Assembly (NCBI RefSeq): GCF_041146795.1
Contig: NC_135175.1
Coordinates: 27,931,075-27,995,074, forward strand
DNA: 64,000 bases
From: Maylandia zebra
Taxonomy: Eukaryota; Chordata; Actinopteri; Cichliformes; Cichlidae
Direction of reading: 5' to 3'
Of this stretch, positions 55,864 through 64,000 are shown piece after piece. The first letter of the stretch is position 1. Each line of letters begins with the position of its first letter. The notes beneath the pieces were generated by a model that was given only the letters and a program-made list of their open reading frames with translations, was not told where the DNA came from and searched no databases. The position numbers were made by a program, and so were the translations under genes.

Positions 55864-56477
55864 GATGCTATTATGTACTGTGTGTGCACACTCTGTTTAT
55901 ACGTGACTGTCTGTAAAATGTGCATGCTTGTATAGTGTACATTCTGTTTCAAAGGCACATTTTGCCCATTGCACATTTACTGCTTATTCAAGTAGCTGGT
56001 GTTTCTGCACAAATGACTTTGATAGACAGCAGACATGCTCTCAGGTTGCCCAAGTTTAGACTGAACAAAAGGAGAAGTCATGGTGCAGTCTTAACGGTCA
56101 CTGAAATTGCTGCAGGATTTCTGCAGCTGCATGTCAAAAGATATTTGACTATTGCAGAATGTAATGGTGTTTGGATGTTTAGGTTTTTACATTGAGCATC
56201 CTTTTTATTGCACAATTTTAGAAAATATTAAAGTCTCCTCTAATAAATGTGATAAAATGGCAGTAGAGCTCAAATGTAGAGCTAAGCATAAGGAAGTTTT
56301 TACCATTATAAAAATGCATCATAAGTGGAAAAAGAGGATGTTGTAATCAGATTTGAAAAAAAAGAGCAAAAATGTGTTCAGTGGAAAATGATATGCTGAT
56401 TTTAGTCAGTAGTGTGGGAGGAAAAGTAAAAACAGTGGTTCCTCTTTTTTCACGGTTATGTTTAATTTTTAAGTTTA

Positions 56478-56700
56478 AAGTGATAAATCACAACAACAAT
56501 CACCTCAGTGCACTTTAAACTGCAAGGTAAAGACATTTTACAGAATTAGGGAGACAACCTCAACAATCAGACAGTTCCCAATGAGCAATCACTAGTGTGT
56601 TAGGCAGTGTTAGGAAGGAAAACCCAGCAGGACAAAATCTGACAACCTCAGAGAGGAGCAGTAATCTGCCATAACCAGTGGTGAGGTGAGCATAGAAAGA
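56478..56700 (+). repeat. Dispersed teleost repeat
   Basis: The run AAATCACAACAACAATCACC, then CACTTTAAACTGCAAGGTAA and a run of short motifs to CATAGAAAGACACACCC, resembles the same family as 26721-26880 and 4128-4206. Decayed, with no ends. Confidence 0.4.
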
Positions 56701-56949
56701 CACACCCAAATCTTACAGCTTGAGCTTAATTCACTGTCTTAAGCTTAAATCAGGATGACCTGCATGCATAGCCTGCCAACCAGCAAAGCACAAAACTGCA
56801 GATGGCCCACTGAAGTCCCACTTTTAATCTAATTTAATTTTGTTTACAATATGATGGTGGAAATTTATCCGACAAGAGTACTCTTAAACAAGAATATGAA
56901 CTGTGACAAGACTTGATGAAGTGGAACTATTTGTCAAAATTCAGTTTCA

Positions 56950-57190
56950 ACATTTCCATATATCCATTTTCTCAACCAATTCTGAATAATAATAAGGGGT
57001 AGGGTACACCCTAGACAGGTTGGCAGTCTATTGCAGGTCCTTCAATTCTGGAGCTCTTTCTGTACTCCATCCATCTAACCATTTTCTTCCACTTATCCAG
57101 TTGAGGGTCGTGGGGAGCTTGAGCATATCCCATCTGCTACTGGGCAAGAGGTGGGGTACACCCTCGACAGTAATTAATCTATCACAAGTA
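56950..57190 (+). repeat. Tandem fragments of a common fish repeat
   Basis: Two overlapping fragments containing ATATCCATTTTCTCAACC / GGTAGGGTACACCCTAGACA and then CCACTTATCCAGTTGAGGGT / GGTGGGGTACACCCTCGACA. Smaller pieces of the family may occur at about 2946-3035 and 41880-41930. Confidence 0.45.
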
Positions 57191-59199
57191 GTGATAGACG
57201 GATGCCTATCCTAGCTCCTGTGGCAGCTTGGATAGGCAAGGGGAATAGGACAAGTGGAAGCAATCACAGGCAGTTTATCCCAGGTGGATGGAAAATACTG
57301 GCAAATGGAGCATTCTTTCATCATGGGCATACTGTAAAAAGACCAAAACAGAACTAAATACAAAATATGAATTAATGTCAGAGCTCCATAATTTGCTGAC
57401 CCCATGTGGTGAATAAATCATCTATAACAGCTTTAAAAAGAGACTTAACAGAGATAGCATGTATGCTTTTAGTCCAACTTAATAGAAATGAATACATTTA
57501 TTACTACACATCGATCATAAGTATAGTTCTTTCTTTTGTTTCACCATGCATGTATCTATAGTCCAAGCCTGCGCTGCTCTACACAGGAGGACTGCACTAG
57601 ATTCATTTATTACTTGTTTTAAACTTCAGGTTGCTACAACAGTCAAGGAGATCAAATCTTAATATTTACTGATCTCAAAGAGAAAAACAAAAGAAAAAAA
57701 AGGCATTGATTGTAACTCAATACTTACACCAAACAGAAGACCACTGCACCCAAGGAATTAAAAAATTAAGATGTGGTGTTCTCCCTCTGACCTAAACAAA
57801 CATCACTGCCTAACTAAACCTAGCAGAAATAAAATTGTGAAAATAAAACTACCAGACACATTTGAAACAAGAACAAAGAATCCTATTGACACGAACTACC
57901 AAGAGATGTCCTCCAGCTCATTAACTCAACCAGAGAAACTTGAAAGAAAAGAGATCTAATTATAAGTCAAACATCATAGAGGAGGCCAGCAGGGAGAGGA
58001 CAGGAGACAGAACACCAGGACCGTTACTTCCCTCCTTAAGTAAGTAGGTCTGTTGATATTTAGATTATCAAAATGATTAATCTCTGTCTAAACTTTGTTA
58101 AATAACCCAAATGTTTGATCTTTGGGCTGAAGGAAGAACAACATTCGGTGTATAAAAATGCTCAATCAACAATCTCTTTATTCCATACAATTCTCATTAT
58201 TCCATACAACACTTCTGGGTGTCCGCCAGATCTCGAAGTATCTCACCGTTTCTCACATGCTTATAGCTTCAGCACCCCTCCAAAGTCATAAAACCTAAAC
58301 ATCCACGTTCTTTCTCTCTTGGTTAGCCTAAGTTATGACCTTGGCTTCCTGTGCAGTATGTTCTGTTTTTTCTAATCAGACAAATAAGGCCATGATTCTC
58401 TGAAAACACTATTTCTTATAAATCAGCAGTATAATGCATCATAAAACAATGTAATTCATTCACAATAAATCAGCAACCTCCTTCTAAGTCAGGAGTAAAA
58501 TGCAACCTAAAACTACATAATGATTTCACAATCTTTAATTAGAGGTATACGTGGCATAAGATAATATAATAATCTCACAACTTATAAAACACAGTAACTC
58601 TAACATTACACTTAATGTTACGGCAATTAGGATCCTTAAAGAAACATTCATAACCAATAGCCAGTTGTTATCTAATGATGCTAATTTGGGAAGACGTGTA
58701 TCTGTTGCATCTGTCCTCTCCGTCATGTGATGAATGGCCTCTGACAGCCTCTGCGGTTAAACATTAAGACGGCACTAGTCCCTAATGGAGACTAACCAGG
58801 AGGCCGTGCACATATAATTCTCACAAAGTGCACAAAGTCCTCTCTAATTGGCCACTACTTAAATCTTGGGCATATATTTGGAAATCAGACAAACTTCTTC
58901 TCTGGAGAGAAACTTAGAAGGAGCCAGAAGGATAACTAAAGCTGAAAAAACAGTCACATCACACGATATTCTATGCTGTTTGAAATCATAACTGAGAATA
59001 ACATAGCTTATTTACGCGGTGGGCAGAGGAGGTGACCAAAAGGACACGCTGTCATATATTTAGACTAACGGGAACACTCTGATAACGTTTCCTAGACTGA
59101 CAGGACCAGAGTTTATTCGCCAGTGGAAAACTTCATACCAGAGTACAGCTGAGCCAAAAGGGAATATTCCAACTTCTGAGTGTATTTTTCTCACCACAT

Positions 59200-59459
59200 T
59201 TCCTCCTCCTCCTTCTCTTTCTCTCTCGGGGATCCAGTCAAATCCAGTCTGGCTGAAGCGGACGTCTTGGTGCGAGATAATCGTCAGATGATATGAGTTA
59301 ATGAGGCGGAGATGCAAGGAGACAGACTCAGACGTGCTCTCATGCCAGGACAGGTGTGCCACCAGTGAGAGCGAGAGGAGGAGAAAACGAAAGGCGCAAA
59401 GAGAATAAAGAGGGTGGTAGATATCAAGCGGAGAAGAAGTCACTTTCCAGGTTCTCGAT
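59200..59459 (+). promoter_or_regulatory. map3k15: Probable 5' UTR and promoter-proximal region of map3k15
   Basis: Composition turns purine- and CpG-rich from about 59340 into the first coding exon. No TATA box stands out. The transcript start cannot be placed. Confidence 0.35.
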
Positions 59460-59769
59460 ATGGAAACCGGGCAGAGCGCACCGGCGTCGGACATGGGGGG
59501 AGACCACACAGCTGGGGTGTGTGTGGTGGAGCGGGACCGAGAGAGGGGCGACGTGTCCAGCCCCAGTCCACCGACTAAGCAGCGCTCTCTGCGGGTCGTC
59601 TACGTCCTGAACGATGGGCTTAAGTCGGTGATGGCGAGCAGCCCGGAGTCCGGAGCGCTGCAGTGTTTGCAGAGAGCCTGTGATTCGGAGAGCGCCCTGC
59701 TCACCACCGTCACCTTCGGAAGGTTGGACTTTGGAGAAACATCAGTACTGGACAGTTTCTATGATGCAG
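59460..59769 (+). CDS. map3k15: map3k15 exon 1
   Basis: Residues 1-103 plus one base. The N-terminal METGQSAPAS... is not conserved, but from residue 43 on it matches the family. A second in-frame ATG lies 12 codons in, so a slightly shorter start is possible. Donor GTACTT is weak, yet the junction gives FYDAD/IAVVDMSD as in human. Confidence 0.9.
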
Positions 59770-62700
59770 GTACTTCACAGGAAAGTTACACAAGAGGGAG
59801 GGCAGGTTTGCACAAGTCAGACTTCTAACTGCAAGTGTGCGAAAACTTTTTATTATTAAAACTAACTAAGCAGCTCATATAAAACTGTATCTATCTATCA
59901 TGCAGACTATTCTTCTTTTCCTTATTGGTGTCGGGAAAGCTTTTTTTTGTTCTTACAGTAATTCTGGTTGTGGTGGTCACATGATGAGACACGTACCTGT
60001 ATTGGTGTTTGGGTAGCATGTAATCTTGATGGTGGAAGAGGTACCAATACACAATGATAAAAATAAAATGGAATATAAACAAATATTCGAAGTAAGTACA
60101 CAAGTGGTAAATAAAAATGTTACTACATAAGTGTCGAAATAAAAAGTGAAAAAAGAGGTTAAACTGAACTTCTTCAATTTAACTTAAATTGAAATTACTC
60201 AAGATATTTTATCTCCACCACAGTGTGAACACACTGTAGAATAAACTATAGACATAAAGCAAGAGCTGAACCTTAACATACACTGCAGCATACTCCAGAA
60301 GGTAGGATAAATAAGACTCATGCTTGCAAGACTATGGTATGATCAGAGTACTTTTAGCTAAGTAATCTATGTTAATTCCTCATACACCATATGCTTTGAT
60401 TCATTAGCACTAATAATATGTTTTTATTAAATCAGGGGTTAAGTTGCGTAATAGCTTGTGAGTGGTTCCTGACTGTTGTGTTACAACAGTTGTAAGTTTA
60501 TTGTAAGCTATGCAGTGAGATCACTGTTATAGTGCAGCATGACTGTGCAGCATTACTACCCTGGACTGTGATTTCGCAACACTAGTAGGTTTTTTTCAGT
60601 AGTCAGTAATTTACTTGTAAACTTGTAGCCTCGTATTACATCATGACGTATCTTTTGCAAATAGGTTCATACAAATGATAGATGTCTCAAAGTTATACTA
60701 AAGTACTAAAATTACAGCAGTTGGGTATATATGCTTATATTTTTTAATCCAATACATACCTGACTCTACTTCTGTACTTCAGTAATATTTTGAATGCAGT
60801 AACTTTGTGTTTTGTAGAGGTACTTCTTCCTTTTTGCACCCTTTATCCTATGCACATACTATACACATACTCAAGCTCTAATCTTTCCAGCAGTAGGAAT
60901 GTACTAATAGAAAAAGTTATCACTAAAAAAGGTCTGTCATGGGCTACCAAGTTTGCAGCACAATAGTGAAAGCTTTTCTGTATGTTCACACATATAATTC
61001 TGCACAACTTGTTGAGCTGCTTTCTTATTCAGATGAGATCTAATTGTAGTAATAGTGCTACATGTTTGATTTTGGAGGTTTCTGAAACCTCAGATATCCT
61101 GTTACAATCCTAAAGAAATGGTACAGATTCTTGTTGGGCAAATATGTAAACCAATGAAATATGGAGCCACTCAGGCTATTAACAAGCAAATGACTGAAAA
61201 TATGCACTTGAACGCTCTTATATTACTGGCTTTGGATGCTGATGATTACAACATTTAAACTCATTCGTATGAATCCAAGACAGCAGTTGACAATAGTGAT
61301 CTTAGTGAGCCTTGTGAGTTGACATTAATTCTTGTTTATTTATTTGCTAACTCAGCTGACACCTGTTGTTGTTAATGGTTAAATATATTAAAATCTCACC
61401 ATAAATCGATCAATGTTCCCCAAATAATTTTCAGTCACTTATTTCATAATTCTGTCTCCATTATGAAAAGATGATGCCTTTGAAAGCTCCTATTTTTAGG
61501 GGGAACGAAACCTGAGCTCTTCTTTAATTGCGAGCTATTTATACTAGGCAGCACCACAACTCAGCTGAGGAAGAGCCAGGCACATGTATAAGTTTTAGTC
61601 CCCTCAGATGCCCTGCAAGCATAGTACAGGGAGTGCAGAATTATTAGGCAAATGAGTATTTTGTCCACATCATCCTCTTCATGCATGTTGTCTTACTCCA
61701 AGCTGTATAGGCTGGAAAGCCTACTACCAATTAAGCATATTAGGTGATGTGCATCTCTGTAATGAGAAGGGGTGTGGTCTAATGACATCAACACCCTATA
61801 TCAGGCGTGCATAATTATTAGGCAATGTCCTTTCCGCTGGCAAAATGGGTCAAAAGAAGGACTTGACAGGCTCAGAAAAGTCAAAAATAGTGAGATATCT
61901 TGCAGAGGGATGCAGCAGTCTCAAAATTGCAAAGCTTCTGAAGCGTGATCATCGAACAATCAAGCGTTTCATTCAAAATAGTCAACAGGGTCGCAAGAAG
62001 CGTGTGGAAAAACCAAGGCGCAAAATAACTGCCCATGAACTGAGAAAAGTCAAGCGTGCAGCTGCCAAGATGCCACTTGCCACCAGTTTGGCCATATTTC
62101 AGAGCTGCAACATCACTGGAGTGCCCAAAAGCACAAGGTGTGCAATACTCAGAGACATGGCCAAGGTAAGAAAGGCTGAAAGACGACCACCACTGAACAA
62201 GACACACAAGCTGAAACGTCAAGACTGGGCCAAGAAATATCTCAAGACTGGTTTTTCTAAGGTTTTATGGACTGATGAAATGAGAGTGAGTCTTGATGGG
62301 CCAGATGGATGGGCCCGTGGCTGGATTGGTAAAGGGCAGAGAGCTCCAGTCCGACTCAGACGCCAGCAAGGTGGAGGTGGAGTACTGGTTTGGGCTGGTA
62401 TCATCAAAGATGAGCTTGTGGGGCCTTTTCGGGTTGAGGATGGAGTCAAGCTCAACTCCCAGTCCTACTGCCAGTTTCTGGAAGACGCCTTCTTCAAGCA
62501 GTGGTACAGGAAGAAGTCTGCATCCTTCAAGAAAAACATGATTTCCATGCAGGACAATGCTCCATCACACGCGTCCAAGTACTCCACAGCGTGGCTGGCA
62601 AGAAAGGGTATAAAAGAAGAAAAACTAATGACATGGCCACCTTGTTCACCTGATCTGAACCCCATTGAGAACCTGTGGTCCATCATCAAATGTGAGATTT

Positions 62701-63825
62701 ACAAGGAGGGAAAACAGTACACCTCTCTGAACAGTGTCTGGGAGGCTGTGGTTGCTGCTGCACGCAATGTTGATGGTGAACAGATCAAAACACTGACAGA
62801 ATCCATGGATGGCAGGCTTTTGAGTGTCCTTGCAAAGAAAGGTGGCTATATTGGTCGCTGATTTGTTTTTGTTTTGTTTTTGAATGTCAGAAATGTATAT
62901 TTGTGAATGTGGAGATGTTATATTGGTTTCACTGGTAAAAATAAATAATTGAAATGGGTATATATTTGTTTTTTGTTAAGTTGCCTAATAATTATGCACA
63001 GTAATAGTCACCTGCACACACAGATATCCCCCTAAAATAGCTAAAACTAAAAACAAACTAAAAACTACTTCCAAAAACATTCAGCTTTGATATTAATGAG
63101 TTTTTTGGGTTCATTGAGAACATGGTTGTTGTTCAATAATAAAATTATTCCTCAAAAATACAACTTGCCTGATAATTCTGCACTCCCTATAGGTAGGCCC
63201 GAGAGGATATAAAACTTGGCGGCAGATTGAGGGCATGTTGTTATTACCTCTGAGCTTCAGTAGAAAAAAATGTGGATTTTCAAGTCAGCATAATTGTCTG
63301 TACTTGCCTTTAACTGACTCATATACTGAGATTCTTCTATGCAGGAGGCTCTCATGGGTGAGTGGGTGTTGTTTCCTAGAAATAAAAAAAAAAGATTTCT
63401 AGGAAAGGATAACATTCAATGAATACCAATGCCTTCCATCATGTATGTTCTTGTTCATGCTCATATCTTTCAATGGGAGAGCTCCCAACTGTGTCTCTTG
63501 TTTCTTTTCAACTCCACTCAAAACATTTCCCACATTTAACGAGGCCAAAGATCACGGGGCAGATGCAGCACAAAACTCAAAGGCAGATGTATTTCAAACT
63601 CAGCTCATTTGTCACCTCTGCAAATTGCATCAATGTTAAAGAGCTATGCTCTTATGTTGTCACCTCCATCACCTCCTCCTTACAGACATTGCAGTCGTGG
63701 ATATGAGCGATGTGTGTCGGCAGCCCTCCTTGTTTTACCACCTGGGTGTGAGGGAGAGCTTTGACATGGCCAACAATGTCATCCTATACCATGACACCGA
63801 CCCCGACACTGCCCAGTCACTGAAG
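59460..63825 (+). CDS. map3k15: MAP3K15 (ASK3), N-terminal part only; gene continues beyond the window
   Basis: Two coding exons (59460-59769 and 63686-63825) join in phase to give the first 150 residues. The human protein is about 1300, so most of the gene, including the kinase domain, is outside. The first ~40 residues are a low-complexity start. From RSLRVVYVL (43-50) the ASK-family N-terminal domain begins, with FGRLDFGETSVLDSFYDADI (86-105), then SLFYHLGVRESFDMANNVIL (118-137). DTDPDTAQSLK is closer to MAP3K15 (DTDADTALSLK) than to MAP3K5, as I recall them. This region belongs to the thioredoxin-binding domain in ASK1. Family members are stress-activated MAP3Ks that phosphorylate MKK3/4/6/7; ASK3 responds to osmotic change. 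Start chosen as the first in-frame ATG. Confidence 0.9.
61627..63189 (+). mobile_element. Complete DD37E-type Tc1/mariner element with repeated terminal motifs
   Basis: The left end is CAGGGAGTGCAGAATTATTA and the right end its complement except for the terminal base (A instead of G). TA flanks both ends (61625-61626 and 63190-63191). A 19-bp core, GTGCAnAATTATTAGGCAA, occurs four times: 61633-61651 and 61807-61825 on the left, 62981-62999 and 63165-63183 inverted on the right (the last with one change). The outer and inner copies are 174 and 184 bp apart, the IR/DR arrangement of two transposase sites per end. One intact transposase frame lies between. Total 1563 bp. It lies in the first intron of map3k15, same strand. 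Confidence 0.92.
61845..62861 (+). CDS. Tc1/mariner-superfamily transposase, DD37E, full length (338 aa)
   Basis: Transposase that would cut and paste its own element at TA. The N-terminal ~110 residues form two helix-turn-helix regions (CSSLKIAKLLKRDHRTIKRF at 23-42). The catalytic residues are D144 (LWTDEMR), D237 (MQDNAPSHA) and E275 ([10 protein letters not shown]). There are 37 residues between the last two, against 34 in the other transposase of this window. A basic RRKITAHELRKVKR run (58-71) fits the linker and nuclear import. No stop or frameshift is present. A DD37E group has been described in fish and other vertebrates (named TRT, as I recall); family naming needs a search. Confidence 0.92.
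   Translation: MGQKKDLTGSEKSKIVRYLAEGCSSLKIAKLLKRDHRTIKRFIQNSQQGRKKRVEKPRRKITAHELRKVKRAAAKMPLATSLAIFQSCNITGVPKSTRCAILRDMAKVRKAERRPPLNKTHKLKRQDWAKKYLKTGFSKVLWTDEMRVSLDGPDGWARGWIGKGQRAPVRLRRQQGGGGVLVWAGIIKDELVGPFRVEDGVKLNSQSYCQFLEDAFFKQWYRKKSASFKKNMISMQDNAPSHASKYSTAWLARKGIKEEKLMTWPPCSPDLNPIENLWSIIKCEIYKEGKQYTSLNSVWEAVVAAARNVDGEQIKTLTESMDGRLLSVLAKKGGYIGR
63686..63825 (+). CDS. map3k15: map3k15 exon 2
   Basis: From split codon 104 to K150. VVDMSDVCRQPSLFYHLGVR is very close to the human VVDMSDVSRQPSLFYHLGVR. Ends after SLK at GTACAC, in phase 0. Confidence 0.95.
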
Positions 63826-64000
63826 GTACACATGCACACTCTCCCATCAGTGTAACTAGTGTTCATGGACACCATTCTTTTACGTCTCCTTGGGACAAAA
63901 TGATCTGCTGTGTTATTTACAGACTAACATGTCGTACAGTCAGTCCTACCAGCTGTTTAAAATAGCAATTCAGGAATAATACACTATGTCACTGTCCGAA
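63826..64000 (+). other. map3k15: map3k15 intron 2 (partial)
   Basis: The CAG at about 63919-63921 is followed by TNMSYSQSYQL..., which does not match the family (human continues DMVTQKNTASSGNYYF), so exon 3 is outside the window. Confidence 0.7.

Larger units (their letters stand above)
52764..55885 (+). other. sh3kbp1: Probable sh3kbp1 3' UTR
   Basis: No frame of interest follows the stop. The best polyadenylation signal is AATAAA at 55858-55863, with GT-rich sequence about 20-60 bases later. Another AATAAA at 54072-54077 has a poorer downstream element. An inverted fragment of the intron-2 interspersed element lies at 54801-54906. The end is inferred and a shorter UTR is possible. Confidence 0.35.
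55886..59200. other. Intergenic between sh3kbp1 and map3k15
   Basis: No exon is supported. It holds dispersed repeats at 56478-56700 and 56950-57190. The rest, including 57400-59000, is AT-rich with no recognisable feature; an LTR-like look around 58000-58900 could not be backed by termini. Confidence 0.45.
59770..63685 (+). other. map3k15: map3k15 intron 1 (3.9 kb)
   Basis: No exon inside. A complete DD37E-type transposon fills 61627-63189. The rest is AT-rich with no recognisable feature. Confidence 0.85.

Noticed and set aside
57960..58900. Possible retroviral-type LTR
   Set aside because: No TG...CA termini or target duplication could be found.
59460..63825. Assignment as MAP3K5 (ASK1)
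   Set aside because: The exon 2 peptide is closer to MAP3K15 and the synteny with sh3kbp1 matches MAP3K15.
63922..63980. Possible map3k15 exon 3
   Set aside because: Follows a CAG but encodes TNMSYSQSYQ and then a stop, unlike the conserved family sequence after SLK.
1..64000. tRNA genes, CRISPR arrays, bacterial-type operons
   Set aside because: None is visible; all coding content is explained by spliced vertebrate genes and transposons.

Overview
The window is vertebrate nuclear DNA, most likely from a teleost fish. Coding sequence is split into short exons with canonical GT-AG introns, there are CA/TG microsatellites, and the introns carry Tc1-type DNA transposons, LINE tails and dispersed repeats of kinds I recognise from teleost genomes. 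The repeat mix resembles cichlid-type genomes, but that is recollection, not a computed result. There are no operons, CRISPR arrays or bacterial genes.

Two orthologous protein genes lie head to tail on the plus strand. sh3kbp1 (CIN85/Ruk) runs from an ATG at 10122 to a TGA at 52763. I reconstructed 19 coding exons by hand; splice phases agree across every junction and give a 614-residue protein with three SH3 domains, a proline/basic linker and a C-terminal coiled coil. About 6.7 kb downstream, map3k15 (ASK3) starts at 59460; only its first two coding exons are present and the gene leaves the right edge. Human SH3KBP1 and MAP3K15 are also adjacent and co-oriented, so this looks like conserved vertebrate synteny. 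CIN85 is an endocytic adaptor that clusters Cbl and partners on activated receptors; ASK3 is a stress-activated MAP3K. Nothing here links the two functionally beyond linkage.

Region by region: 1-145 holds a probable exon of an unidentified minus-strand gene. 146-9950 is intergenic, with a complete solo LTR (5241-5866) and a promoter-like patch near 2400-2520. 9950-10450 is the CpG-rich sh3kbp1 promoter. 10126-30092 are two ~10 kb introns with repeats. 30093-34360 carries exons 3-7 (end of SH3-A linker, SH3-B). 34361-42229 is a repeat-rich intron with two dead Tc1-type elements, one carrying nested insertions, and a 5S-rRNA-derived fragment. 42230-49987 carries exons 8-18, interrupted by a second solo LTR. 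49988-52724 is an intron holding a complete Tc1 element with an intact transposase. 52764 to about 55880 is a probable long 3' UTR. 59460-63825 holds the start of map3k15, whose first intron contains a second complete transposon of the DD37E type.

The most notable non-genic content is the mobile DNA: two structurally complete transposons from different Tc1/mariner lineages with uninterrupted transposase frames, and two related solo LTRs in opposite orientation, each with a perfect 5-bp target duplication. I did not find a convincing wholly new biological system.
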